The notes under the pieces: model-generated
What the model saw: only the letters and a program-made list of their open reading frames with translations
Databases searched by the model: none
What the model was told of the DNA's origin: nothing
Source of the DNA: Hygrocybe punicea
Lineage: Eukaryota > Basidiomycota > Agaricomycetes > Agaricales > Hygrophoraceae
DNA length: 64,000 nt
Direction: 5' to 3'
NCBI GenBank assembly: GCA_963556145.1
Contig: OY744468.1
Coordinates: 4,588,001 to 4,652,000, forward strand
Program-made: the position numbers and the translations under genes
Part shown: positions 23,325-35,278 of the stretch, in pieces
Layout: the number at the start of each line of letters is the position of its first letter
How positions within the stretch are numbered: position 1 is the first letter of the stretch

Positions 23325-24951
23325 TCAGTTCTGCGAAGGTCGAGAGTGGTATGCTCATACTACCAGAGCAACAGCCAGTAATTGAGCTGATTATAACTTT
23401 TATTACCCTCGACCTCATGGGCCATGCTGCCACAGGAGACAGATGAGGATTTTTTGTGACTGGATATTTGCATATTATTTGACACTTGGTTGATCACTGG
23501 TCACAGGATCAGATCTATCAAAGGGGAAGAATATTGTGTATGATATGCTCATAAAATATGGCCCGATACTGGTGTTGCAGAAAATTTAAATTTAAATTTA
23601 AATTAAAAGAAAATGCTTTTTACCTGGGGTTCAAACTTCGCACCCTATCCATGGCATACAACTAAATAAATTCCTATAAAATTGTAAGAGGTTCTCCACA
23701 TACCCTGCTACAAATTTGCCTGCAAAGGCTAAGGATTTCAAGCTAAATTAGAATCATGGTTGAATATTCATAAAATGTTGTCAGTAAATTAATACTGAGT
23801 CCAGTTGAACTCAAAATGCTTCGCCTTTGCAGGAGGACTTGTTGTACATCATGTGAAGAGATATGTGGAAAGTCCTGGAAATTTATTGAGTAGTATATGA
23901 AGACAAATTTACCAAATCCATGAATTGCTGAAAACCTTATGCTGTTTGGTTTGACAAAGAATTTTTGGCACCTAATTTGTTCTAAATAAAATCCCTCTAG
24001 AGTAAAGGTAGTAGTGTGAGGCTAATAGAAAACATGAGGGATTTTTTGAGAATTTCATATGCCATTATTGTGAAGATATAGTCAACATCCCACATTGTAC
24101 AAGTTACCTAGCAAGCTGCAGTATGTTGACTTTAATATAAGGGCAGCTTTACATTTCATATTTTTAAAATATTTGATGTTTTCTCCAGGTCCTATACTAC
24201 AATTCACATCTATACTTCAAAGAAATTAGACTACATCTCTGCTCAAGAAAAATCAAATACAAAACACTGGAAATGCTTGATATTCTGCTTTAAATCATTC
24301 ATGGTGCTGGCAAGGCAGGATACAGAAGTTAGAATACAGCAGCTATAATGGAAGGTAAATAAGAGTGATAAATGGTTAATTTGGAGACAGGTAAGTTAAG
24401 AAAGCATATTGGTGTGGTATTTTTTTCCAAATGACCAGGAACATCATTTTTCTTCCATTAAATAAAGTACTGAAAATTTATTGTGCACCTGCAATGAGTC
24501 ATTTTACAACACGAATAAGGAATAAGCAGAATAACAATTCACAAAGCTCTAGTGCCAAAGAAAGTGCAGATTTCAACAAATTTATAAAATTTAATTAATA
24601 TTGACTCTATTTGTACATAAAAAGCCTTGACATTGCAGTAGCATTTGTAGTGTAACATGTCAACAGTGTCCTACAATTTTTCTGGTATTTATTTGGTTGG
24701 GCATTGCAAAACAGTGAAAACAAGGCCTGCATCACCAAAAGCAGCATGAGTTGCTTAGTCATTGCTTAGCCAGTATCAGTATCAGTATTGAGCTGAAAAT
24801 CCTACATATTGAAGTTATCTTGCTTCCACTTTAGTTACATAGAATGCCTACCAGCATTCTCCATCAATAATATGAAAATTACATCACTTGGGTCACATTA
24901 ATATTGTTTATGTCTTTGCAACTGGACTCAACTGAATTACCATGCAATCCT
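23325..24951. other. AT-rich non-coding DNA
   Basis: No gene recognised. Contains a fragment of the foldback element (about 23430-23480) and an AAATTT-type palindromic run (23584-23607). Composition is more AT-rich than the host genes and looks like decayed repeats. Confidence 0.45.
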
Positions 24952-26443
24952 GCATCAGCAAAACCCGGTTCCGCTACCAAGCCATATATAGCAATTCCAT
25001 AGATGTCATAGCACCCATAGCAGCCATAGCGAGGTCTTATAATTTACAGCACTACCTAGCTTTGCACACTCCTATGAATTACTACATAGTTTGGCTGGCC
25101 TCTATATAGTACTTTATAGATGGCCCAGAATTGCATTGAGCACCGAAACAGTAACAATGTTCCACCTACTAATCCAATCATGACCCATTCACACTTCTCA
25201 GCACCTTCGACCCCAAGCCATACCCAGGGTATCAGCAAATCCAGTCCTGCATGATCCCTTGCCAACGATCCTTCTCCAGCTCGACATCCAACAGGCATGC
25301 TGTGGTGACATCAATGCTCAGGGATGGCCACTCATTGACATGATCAGCAGGCACATTGACAGGTTTGGAGTCAGAGACGCACCATTCCTTTGGCCTCACA
25401 GAGGCCATGCGCACATCAAATGTCATGGCAGTGTGTGTCTGTAAGGATCAGGCTGACCCTGCTGCCCTCGACGTGTTTGGGCTGCATCATTTTGTGTCCC
25501 AGACATATGCAAAATGCGTGGTGGGATGCTAAAAGGCAAATCCTTATGCATCACCCAGCTGTTCTGGCCACATCTGTGGTTTTTGGCAGGCAAAAACCTA
25601 TGGCATTGATGAATGTCTGACCACCAGGGACACTTTGCACGTCCGTGGGTTTGCTAAGCGCTGGACCATTGGTGCATTCATTTGGCATGGGGGTCCTATG
25701 CAGTCATCATCGTCTGCCTCATTCTCGTCGTCCCCATTGTGGTGTCATCATCCTCGTTGGCCTTGTGGGCGTAGCTAGAACATTGTTAGTAAAAAAAACA
25801 ATGAAATATTTAAAGGAATCACCAACGCAGTGGGGGTGGGTGCACAACCCTCCGCTGCACATCCCCGCTGTGTCCGGCGCTTGGGGGCGTCGCTGGTGCT
25901 GGAGAAGAGGGGGCCCCTCACCTGTTATTTGCCATTGTTGCTGTGGCCATCCCCTTGGTGTTGGCCTACATGAGCAAGAGCTGTGGCGGGGGCACCAGTA
26001 GTCAGGATGTGATAATAATCAGCAAAAACTCACAGAAGGGCATGGGTGAACCCACCCATGCCTGATGCAACTCATGCCATTGCTGCCATCCGTGTTCACT
26101 CGCCATTTGGGAGCCTCCACATGGTCGTGGGTAGTCTGAAATGGGGGGAAAGGTAAAGTGGTGGTGGGCAATGTCGTGAAATAAAATGGAACCGTGCCAA
26201 ACATGAACAAAGATAGGACTTAGAGAATTTCATGAACTCGAATGTGAGAAGTATTTAGCCTAGGTTTTTGGGGACCTGCGTAGTATCAGCTTGATTTTTA
26301 GAGGAATATGTAGTGGGCACACAGAGCTGCATAGTGCTATCAAGTGCTACATAATGAAGGGTTTGCTATGGCTGCTATAAATTTGCTATGCCTACTATGG
26401 AATTTGGGCAAATGCTATGGCCCAAACCGGGTTTTACTGATGC
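24952..26443. mobile_element. TIR element with subterminal TATAGCA repeats
   Basis: Left end GCATCAGCAAAACCCGGTT and complementary right end GCATCAGTAAAACCCGGTT form TIRs. Inside both ends are repeated CATAGCA/CTATGG motifs (24980-25030 and 26360-26425). No clear target duplication: the flanks ATGCAATCCT and TGGCTAGG do not match. No transposase recognised in the 1.5-kb interior. The architecture is hAT-like, but the superfamily is unproven. Confidence 0.55.
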
Positions 26444-26535
26444 TGGCTAGGAAGGACTTTGGATGACATCTGTTCCACCACTTCCAACATTCATCAAAGA
26501 ATAACAACACTACCCCATACCTAACAGCACCATAG

Positions 26536-28925
26536 TGTCAATTACACATAAGAACATAGAAGACAAGGCACGCATGTGAGGGGTAGAAAGAAAAACTTGG
26601 TTTAATGCCATGAGTCAAGAAAACAGTCTGGAACCATGGAACATATGAGAAGAAGCTGATAGATGTTACTAGTAATTTTGAGGATGATGACATGATAAAA
26701 TTGGCCTACCAGGCAAGCACAAGCACCATTAGCATTGTGGGGAATAGGTATATATTCCGAGTCTTGGGACCTCCCAAAGGGTTTTGTTGGAAAAGTGAAA
26801 GATGCCAGGTGCAAGTGCTGAGTAAATTGAACCATTGCATCAAGACAAGATTGAAGAAGTCTATTGAAAGTTGTTGATATTCCTCCAAAAGAATCCCTTC
26901 CATATATACATATGGATTGAGCCTGATTTGTCAACTCAAAACTAGGTCGATATTGGTTTTTCCATATTTGAGCCAAAGGGATGAAAAAGGCACGCCATTG
27001 CATAGAAAGTGCTAGGTGTGTAAATAATCAGCAACTGATACAGAGGGGAGAAAAATAAATTACCCAGTCATAGCAGTCAAGCTTTTGAGTATGCCAAGGA
27101 AGAAATATGCATGAAAGATGACCTTTGAATCAGCAAGGCAGTCTTTCTTGCAATTGTGTGGCTGTCTGAGAAGGAGACTCTGGCTTTTCATAAACAAGTG
27201 AGAGAGCTGGCAGAACATTGGTGACAACACAGATGATAATCATCTGGATGCTGCTGAGAGCTTGGGGAAGGCCAAATAGGGAATTCACTAAAGCATAACA
27301 AGTCTGGGGCAAATTATTGGTGAAAAATCGGGCTTTGCCTACACAAAACCAGCATTAATTCACTGAAGCTGCCTTTAAGGATTGGGGAGTCAATGTATGC
27401 TAAGATGGGGCAGAAAAGAATACCTACCAGCAGGAAGAAGGTAGAGTATCAATTCATGAAGGTTCTCAAAGCACAGATGACCATACTCTATGCCAGTGAT
27501 AATGGCAGAGAAATTAGAGAGGAGAATTAAGTCAGCAGCTTCCTGTCGGCAGGCGTTAACAAACAAGAACCAGACTTGGATCAATGAACTTGCCATTGCA
27601 ACCTTGGAACCAACAATGCACACTCCAACATCAGCTTGCTTCAATGCCGGTGCATCATTGACTGCAGGGAACTGCTCAGTGTCATTGGTTTTTGCAAGAG
27701 GTAACAGCTCCACCACCAGTGACAGCTACGGTACATCCACCCATTTGAAAAGTGCGAACAATTTGAAGCTTCTGTTGAGGGCTGGTGTGAGCAAAGATGA
27801 TTTCGTCAAACTAGGTATAACTATTTAAAACAGGATCAGTGGGAGTGTGAAGATTTGAGGCCTACAGTTAAAGCTTGCTTCCACTAAGACTCGGTCATTG
27901 ATATCAATGATGTCCTGACTACTTAAGACCAAACTTGTTAGAGTCTCACCTTCTTTCTTGTTGCTTGTATAATAAGGAATCTTGCTGAGAACTTTATCAA
28001 AATGGAGGTCATGGATGTGCTTGACTTCAGAAAGAGGAGTAGTGATCATGCTAACTTGACAAGCAATTGAGATAGCAGTGAGTGCAAAGTCACCTAGGTT
28101 TGGATCACATTAGTAGGCAAACCTATGTTGATGATATATGAAGCTAATATACCTGTGACCATTGTGAACCTAATTCCAGCATGACGACAAACATGAACGG
28201 TCTTGGGTGTATCTTGGCAAGGTGGGTCAATGAGTGCAATGAGACCGACAATGGTTAAGTCGACATTCAAGGCCATCAGATGGTCCTCAAGGAGTGTTGG
28301 ATTGGCGACTGTTCCCTTACCAAGATTGTCCACATTGATCAACCTCTTGGCTAGGAGCAAAACATGTAGTCTAAGACCTGCAAAATGTTCTTGAATTGCA
28401 AAAATTCTGTTCATAGCAGTTGCGTTGTGGAGGGACAGAGCCTACTAAGGGAACTCAGATGGAATCAAGTGGTGGTAGTGATGATAATCACTACAACACG
28501 AGGTCTCTACTACTAAGGAAACTCAACCATGGGAATCCTAGTCATGTGACTGCCCAGGTACATCTACTACAGCATCCAATGACAAAATGGCTCTGTTTGA
28601 GTTAATGAAATGAGAGCACCAATGAGAGAGAATATCAGGAGCCTGATTCACTATCTCTTAGCCAAATACCTATTTCTAGACAGTGAAATTGTACATACTC
28701 CTTTAATGAGAAGAAGATAATCAGTTTCTTGATATCTATCATGACCAGAAATAGGGAGTGGTGCAGAGGATGTAAGGGGAGAGTTGGTTTGGAAAAGCTT
28801 GACAGCAAATTTGTTCTCTGATGGCCCAAGGTTGCATAAGAGTTAGGTTAATTGTGTTCATACATGTACTCACTTGAGTTGAAAGCAATATTTCCAATCT
28901 GCTTCCAAGCTGAATGTAATGCCTT
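26536..28925 (-). pseudogene. P-type ATPase (Na+/K+-ATPase-like), 3' portion
   Basis: C-terminal half of the gene whose start is near 47895. Minus-strand blocks in order: ENKFAVKLFQTN with LLLIKG (about 28700-28820), ADLTIVGL-like DLTIVGLIALIDPP and AGIRFTMVTG (28094-28414), NDAPALKQADVGVCIVGS with EAADLILLSNFSAIITGIEY (27390-27716), membrane blocks LFGLPQALSSIQMIIICVV and LPALSLVYEKPES (27130-27340), MQWFNLLSTCTW (about 26800-26900), and after a 54-bp intron FFSYVPWFQTVFLTHG. These are nucleotide-binding, hinge and last transmembrane segments of type IIC P-type ATPases. The hinge TGDGVND appears damaged: the Asp before VNDAP is not found. A short solo LTR (28426-28571) interrupts it. Ends about 26536. 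Confidence 0.75.
28426..28571. mobile_element. Short solo LTR in the ATPase gene
   Basis: 146 bp, TGTGGAGGGACAG to TACATCTACTACA. Its right half resembles the short LTRs at 31028-31165 and 45948-46091 (shared AACCATGGGAA and TCATGTGACTRCCCAGG). Flanks GCGT and GCAT could be a diverged 4-bp target duplication. It separates ATPase coding sequence SNRAILSLDA from NATAMNRIFAIQEHF. Confidence 0.6.
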
Positions 28926-30560
28926 TGTTATGGATCGCTTCTGCAGCAGGCTCCGGCAACAATCAACTTAACTAGGGGATCAGTTTCCAGTAGAGAGAAC
29001 AGCAGTTTTCATTGTTGCTTACAACTAAGACAACACTGCTAAGAGAGGAGGGGTCATGGTCTACTATCATTGCAAGCCATGAGGGTTACCCAAGACAAGA
29101 GAGTCTGCCCCAAGAACCAGACTAAACATAAAGAAGAGAAAAGAAGAAAAAGTCCAAACCAACTACAAGAACAGTAGATATAGTGACTGGTCTTGAGGGG
29201 AGGTAAATAGAAGTCCAACCATGAGGCTACAGTAAGTCCAACTACACCATGTGTTCACCATGAGGTGGACATGTCATAGGTGTCCTCATGTCAATGTTCT
29301 CACAATCCAACTGGACGCCTGGGTGTCATTGAAGAATAGAAGAGGTCCAGATGACTCGGATGATTTGTCATCAGATCATGTGATATGTAGAATTGCTAAT
29401 TCAGGGTCTACACTTGCTGTAATGGGCAAGTGCGCAGTCTGGCAAATGCATTGCACAGTTGGGTTGGAGAGAGGCATCGTCCAGTGTGAAATTGGTGAAT
29501 GGAGTGTCTTGAGGTAGTGTGGATATAGTGGCAAGGTTGGTATGAAAGAAAACAAAGGAATGTGCTGGGGGAAAAACCAACTAGGATGGTGGGATTGTCA
29601 AGGTCAGACATGTGAACAATGTATGCTGTGCTGGATGACAATGTCTGTGTCGATGACGTATCGAGGGGCAATGTCTTGTCCTGTGTGTGGAACAATGAGG
29701 TTCACCTGATGTCGGTATTTGTCCAAGAAAGGGTATTGTTGTAAACAAGTGTGGGAGGTATCAAGGTTACAGATGAAAAATTATTAATGAATGTGGGTCC
29801 AGGTTTTAAGTCATGGCACAGGTGACAAGCTGTGGGAACAAGCTGCTTGGTACTGCATTGAAGCGATGACATGTGAACAATACACAATAGGGATTGGTTC
29901 ACTGTATTGGGAAGTCGCATGGTCTGTGGTCAAAGTCTGAAGGTGTGTGCTTCAGCGATGGTCAGGTTGGAGGGAACAGTGAAGTGTCTTGTGATCGAGG
30001 ATTGTTCAGAGTACACATGCAAGTGAGGAATGCCGTCAGATAGTCAGGGAGGATAATGGCAGGCACAGGATATGAAAGTAGAAACCATATATCCAGGAAT
30101 GGAAATTGTCAATTACGTGTTGGTATACTGTCGAGGTGGATGTCAGTTTCATCAGTGAAGGAAGGTTGCCTTTTCCAGAGGCAAACCATGATGATGTAGA
30201 AACCAATCAGGAATGTGATTGGTATGGCACCAATGATCATCACAGTTATGAACTGTTTGGTGAGGATCACCATTGTGTATCAGTTTGGAAAGACAGTATG
30301 TTGTACAGTGAAGACAATGAAAGTGATGTCTGTTGGCAAGGTGACTATTCAAGTACAGCAAGGTCACATGGGGATGTGTCCATGGTCAGTCTGGATTGTT
30401 CTAGAAGAAAGGACAAAAAGGGAACAAGAACAAGAATAAACAATGATGTCCAAAAGAAGACAAAGGCAAATGGGAATGAAAAAGGAAGGTGTGGTAAAGT
30501 AGAATCATCATGGTGGATAATGGAGTTGGAATCGGAGTTGCAGAGTTGAAAAACATAACA
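28926..30560 (-). mobile_element. Solo LTR, family 1 copy C
   Basis: 1635 bp, TGTTATGG to AACATAACA. Exact 5-bp duplication GCCTT at 28921-28925 and 30561-30565. Same family and orientation as the copy at 11988-13615. It lies in the ATPase coding region between INLVE and LHSAWKQIGNIAFNSS, where the reading frame also shifts by one base. Confidence 0.92.
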
Positions 30561-31027
30561 GCCTTCAACTAAATTAATGCCATCAGAGAACCTCAGAAGA
30601 CCCATATATAATTAACCAGAGCAATGTTAGATACAGATAACACATGCGGATGAACCAGCATACCTGTAGCATCTTCATTTACATTCCTATCCTCCTTCAG
30701 TTCATTGGAGGTGGAAAATTCAAACAAAGCATTGTTACACAGTGCTGCAAGTGCCACTAAGGCTTTGATGTTCTCCCCTTCTGCACCACCCTGAGCCGCC
30801 CTTGCCTCTACCTCTGCAGTGGTATAATGATAGCATCCAACAATGACATTGACTACTGTCAGCTTGTTCTGTGTGAGGGTCCCAGTCTTGTCTGAGCAGA
30901 TAACATTGACAGCTCTGAGGCTTTTGATGGTGGAGAGGAACTTGCAGAGGATGTTAGATTTGCACATAGCACCAGCACTGTTACAGTTGTCAGTGCAAAT
31001 CAGAGCTGTGAGCTCTTTGGTATACTT
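30561..31027 (-). pseudogene. P-type ATPase, middle portion with phosphorylation site
   Basis: Minus-strand reading AGAMCKSNILCKFLSTIKSL then VNVICSDKTGTLTQNKLTVV, with the invariant phosphorylated Asp of DKTGTLT near 30890. It then reads NIKALVALAALCNNALFE up to EDATG, and RFSDGINLVE up to the solo LTR. The upstream coding sequence (EGLPVCVTLLLTV) lies 15 kb away at about 46100, beyond the nested Gypsy element. About 45 bases between the Gypsy LTR and AGAMCK do not match the expected protein. Confidence 0.75.
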
Positions 31028-31165
31028 TGGAGTGGGAGGGAGGCTGCTATCCTGAGATCCAGTCGTCGTGTAGGACTGACTCTACCAAAACAACAGATCC
31101 GTCTACTAAAGGGAACTGAACCATGGGAACTCCAGTCATGTGACTACCCAGGCACATCTAATCCA
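31028..31165 (-). repeat. Gypsy 3' LTR
   Basis: 138 bp. On the plus strand TGGAGTGGGAGGG to CATCTAATCCA. Matches 45948-46091 with a few differences and a small indel in the middle. Adjoins the purine run on the element side. Confidence 0.75.
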
Positions 31166-31375
31166 AGTGCCCCCCCCTCCTTTAGTGATGCCCTCATCGC
31201 TACCATCAGGGTCAACCTCCCCAGTCCCCGCCACTGAACTGTCCAGAAATGGGTCATCCTCATCACCTGTCTCTAACCCCACTCGCTCTCCGCTCTCCCC
31301 GCCATTGTCTTGCTCCAGTCTCGAGGCTTCAGCAGTTGCCAGCTTTGTCCCTTCTCTGAGCTCGAATAGTCAGAG

Positions 31376-33021
31376 TCATCTAGCATTAAAGGTGCCACTC
31401 AACGGGGTGCCGTCTAATGTCTCCAATATGTAGGAGTTGTGGATGCATGACATGACACAGCATAGGGGGGACCAAAAGGGTACCAGCTTGCATTCACTGG
31501 AAAAGACATTGATCAGATCACTGCGATACACCTGTACTAGTTGACCAGTCTTGAATATAACTTCTCTTGGGGCCCGGCTCAGGACTTTTGCATCAAAGAT
31601 TGCCTTTTGCCGTGCAGCGTGATTGACCGTGCAGGACCAGCCGTCAAGGGGCATCTGCTTGGCATATGCCATGTGAATTGTGAGGTCTGCCTCAGTGGGT
31701 AGGTGGACTGCTTCAGGGTTGGCAGGGCCGGACGCATCTATCGGGAGCGTGAAGAATAGTTCATTTGGTGAGAACTTGAGCGAGGGCAGCACATGATTGG
31801 AGAGACTCTTGACCGCGGTGTTGAGGTGCTTGGGCCAGTTCCATGGGATGTCCTCTGCAGCCATATGCTTGTAGTCATCCTTGCCCAGGCCAGGGGTGCA
31901 TAAGTGTTTCAGCATGTTCAGTAGGATCTTGTTAGAGCCCTTGATAAGGCCATTGATCCATGGGTAGTAGGTGGCTACGACATGGTGTTTAGTACCCAAG
32001 TCAGCACAGCAATCACGCACCACCCCGCAGTCAAAGTGGGTGCCGCCGTCGGACATAAAGACGTCCAGGGCCATGTACATGGTGGTGATTCATGTGAGGC
32101 TGTCCACTGTCGTCTTCCCCAAAGCCAACTTGGCTTTGAAGGTGAACAGTTTCCTGGAAAAGACATCAGCATAGAGGCTGATTTTGGAAAACCCACCTTT
32201 TCCCAGGGGCATGAAAGTATAGTCGCCCATGAGGAGTTCAAAGGGCCAGCGGTGGACAATGGGCTTCAGTAGTGCATGGAGGTGGGTGTTACTGAAGTTC
32301 TTGCAATGGCCGCATTCCCATATTGCTATGGAAATGGAGGCATCGAGGAATGGGCTGCAAACCTGGTCTAGCAGCTGCATCTTGATGACGTCACAGCCCT
32401 GGTATGTCTTCGCATGTTCCACTCTGGCCAGTTCCACAGCTTCTGCTTTGGTGAAGCACTCCCATCTGAAGACAGCCCAGGCTGCGGTAGCACCACCAAT
32501 CTTCCACAGGCAGCCATTTTCGATAAGGAAGTCCTTTGCATGGTGAGTGGCAGATTGTTGGTCGCACTCACTGGCATCTTGGGGAACACCAAGCAGCACG
32601 TCAATCACCTCCAGGAACATGCACTTGGCCTGGAAGTGTGTGTGCAGCAAGGAGTACAGATCCAGTTCCTTGTCAACCATGAACAGGTCAAACATGAGGC
32701 CATGTGACACCTTCCAGTCACTACCATCCATTGGCACTCTTGGTAATTCCTCGTCCCTCTGTCTAAGTGCATCTCCCACGAAGTTGACTTTCCCAGGGAT
32801 GTGCTGGACGCTAATGATCTGGTGGGTGAGGACGCCATCCCACCACTGTGTGTGGGTAGTGCTGAGGTCTGTGCTGAGCAGCATGTTGTGGAGAGCTTGG
32901 CAATTGGTTTCTAATTCCACCAGAAAGCCCCATATAATGTCATCAAACTTATCCAGAGCAAATTTGAGGGCCACAAACTCCAGCAAGAAGGGCTTGTAGC
33001 ACTTCTCGGCTGGTGATGTGC
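31376..33021 (-). pseudogene. Gypsy RNase H and integrase
   Basis: Minus-strand ORFs 32090-33021 and 31376-32080 (the break between them is one stop). RNase H region: CYKPFLLEFVALKFALDKFD, then HIPGKVNFVGDAL. Integrase: zinc-binding-like part (GCDVIKMQLLD, CGHCKNFSNTHLH), then the core with MGDYTFMPLGKGG, FMSDGGTHF and YPWINGLIKGSNK. The first two catalytic Asp residues of the DDE triad are present, but the Glu expected in NGLxEG is Lys. The C-terminus has LVQVYRSDL and a YILETLDGTPLSG block, as in basidiomycete Gypsy proteins. Inactive. Confidence 0.8.
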
Positions 33022-33029
33022 ACTTGGAG

Positions 33030-33230
33030 TAGTGTTGCCTCAACTCAGCTGGTCAGAAAAAGCTGATCCCAGTCCTGCATTTCTGGTACACAACCAGGTT
33101 TCTTGTATGTCTATAATTTGAAGCTATGGCGTATAGCTTCAAATTATAGACATACAAGAAACCTGGTTGTGTACCAGAAATGCAGGACTGGGATCAGCTT
33201 TTTCTGACCAGCTGAGTTGAGGCAACACTA
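33030..33230. mobile_element. Palindromic hAT MITE, 201 bp
   Basis: Nearly perfect palindrome: TAGTGTTGCCTCAACTCAGC at each end, arms of about 97 bp around a spacer of a few bases at 33128. Exact 8-bp duplication ACTTGGAG at 33022-33029 and 33231-33238. It interrupts the Gypsy RNase H; removing it joins AYASK to the CTSPAEKCYKPF block. Confidence 0.93.
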
Positions 33231-33238
33231 ACTTGGAG

Positions 33239-34704
33239 GCATATGCTATAGGGTGCAGTTCCATGACCACTTTGCTACCTGGCCTCATTATGGGGATGTG
33301 CTGGGCCAAGATGGCTCCAAAACCCTCCTTGCAGCCATTGGTCATGACGATGAATGGGGTTCCATCAAACCTTGGGGCTGTGAGGACGGGGTCCAAGGTC
33401 AGTACAGCCTTCAGGTCGAGGAAGCACCTCAGGTGCTTTTCGGTCCATACATCAGCCAGCTTTACACGTTGCAGGGCTGCACAGTAAGCTGACTTCCCCA
33501 CATTCTTTGGGATGTCAGCAGTCCACAGGAGGTCAGAGAGCGGCTGTGCCAGCTTGGCGTAGCCCCAGATGAGGTATCGGAAGTAGCCGGTTAGCCTGAG
33601 GAAGCTAGAGAGAGTGAGGAGGTCAGGCAGTGGGCGCCAGTTGACCACCACCATTAGCTTGGCCTCGTCTGCTTGGACGCTGTCGGGGCCTACCTTGGAG
33701 CCGGTGAAGATCATTTCTGTCATGAAGAACTTGGACTTCTTTGCCAAGAGTGACATGCCTGTTTCACAAACGTGTTGGAGGAGGTGCCTTGTGCAACCCA
33801 GCATGTCATCAAAGTCGTCGCCTGCCATGCTGCCATCGTTGTCAAAGAGCTCAAGTTGCAGGGCTATTAGGATGTCGCTGATGTTTTTGGCAGTGACATG
33901 GCCAAACATTGATGGGGCACCTGTGAGACCAAATGGCACTCGCCTCTGCGTGAAGAACCCACAACCCTCGATGTAGAATGCCAGATAGGGCCTGCTCTCT
34001 TCTGGAATAATGACTGCGTAGAACCCAGACACGAAGTCAAAGCCATGGACCCACCTGTGTCCGCTCAGGTGCCGTTGTTTCATGCGAATGTCGCCCTGCA
34101 GCACTGGGAAGACCTGGGTGACGCTGTTCAGGGTGTTGTAGTTTTGGCAAAAGCACCACATTTGTGGCTTCGGTGGTTCAGCCGGAGTGGGCGACTCTGG
34201 GTTTTGAGGGTCTAAATTGTGTGCTGGAGGCAGGCCATGGGCGGTGCATTCGTCGTTGACCCTGTGGCGGAGCTCGTTCAGGGGCAGGCCCAGGTTGTCG
34301 TGTGTTTTCTGTCTGAGCATGATGGGTGATGCACATTTCACATCTTCTGGGCATATTGGCTCTATTATGTTGGCTGTGAGGAGCTCGTCAATGGTTTTAT
34401 TCAGGAATTCACATTGTGCAGCCATGAGAGGTCATTGTCTAGGTACACGCTTGGGGAATATGATGTTGTCCGGCACATGTATGCGGTGTTCAACTCCCGG
34501 TATGACGTTGACCTCACTAATGGACAGTGCGAAGCAGTCAGCGTACTCCACGATCAGTGCCTGCACCTCTGTGTGCTGGTCATCTGATAGGTCAGACCTG
34601 ATTGTGACCTTGGCCAGAATTTTGTTGATCCTTGCCTGCTTGAATGGGTCCATTTTCTGGTGAAGATGGAGTGGTCAGCATCAAGGTCCACTTCCAGTTG
34701 GGCG
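33239..34704 (-). pseudogene. Gypsy reverse transcriptase
   Basis: Minus-strand RT. It runs from LDADHSIFTRK and ARINKILAKVTIRSDLSDD through IDELLTANIIEPICPEDVKC and LNELRHRVNDECTAHGLP. Next come GDIRMKQRHLSGHRW, the palm region FDFVSGFYAVIIPEESRPY, PFGLTGAPSMFGHVTA and LTGYFRYLIWGYAKLAQPLS. The catalytic box, F-V-D-D-G in active relatives, reads F-D-N-D-G here, so polymerase activity is lost. One frameshift near 34430 separates the two main frames. Confidence 0.82.
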
Positions 34705-35010
34705 TAGTGAACTGCAGGGGTACAGGGACCCTGCGGATTTTTGTTCACGGGTACATGCGGGTACGGGTACGGGTACGGATTCTCGTACCCGTCAGCTTTA
34801 AAACAAGCCTGGGATCATCCAAAATGGTTAATAACTGACTGAGATATGATCAAATCATTGTTTTAATCATATCTCAGTCAATTCTTAACCATTTTGGATG
34901 ATCCCGGGCTTGTTTTGAAGCTAGAACCCGCCGGGTCACGGGTAAGAATTGCCACGAGTACGGGTACGGGTACAGGAAAAAAACCCGCGGTAGACCCCTG
35001 CCATTCACTA
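34705..35010. mobile_element. hAT-like MITE, 306 bp, with CGGGTA subterminal repeats
   Basis: Ends TAGTGAACTGCAGGGGT and TAGTGAATGGCAGGGGT (complement). Exact 8-bp duplication GTTGGGCG at 34697-34704 and 35011-35018. Subterminal GGGTACGGGTACGGGTA on both sides. The centre is a palindrome of roughly 50-bp arms (GGATCATCCAAAATGGTTAA and its complement). Excision restores the Gypsy frame GDSGDAQLEVDLDADHSIF. Confidence 0.93.
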
Positions 35011-35278
35011 GTTGGGCGTCACCACTATCTCCATCATCAGGGCAGTCATCGCCATCGCACACTGTCCAGATGGGTGTGTTGGCCATGGAGGGATGTTGTG
35101 TGTGTGCTTGGGGGCCCAGCGTTGTTTGCAGTGATGCCATATGCTTCATTGGGCAATGCCATCGTTGTTGGGCATGGCACCCTTTGCGGTGAGAGCTCTG
35201 ACATTCGGCTGGTGTCACGGCAGGGGGTGTTTCACATGGGGCTTCCTGTGTCCGGCTTGGTATGCTGGTGATACGCAG

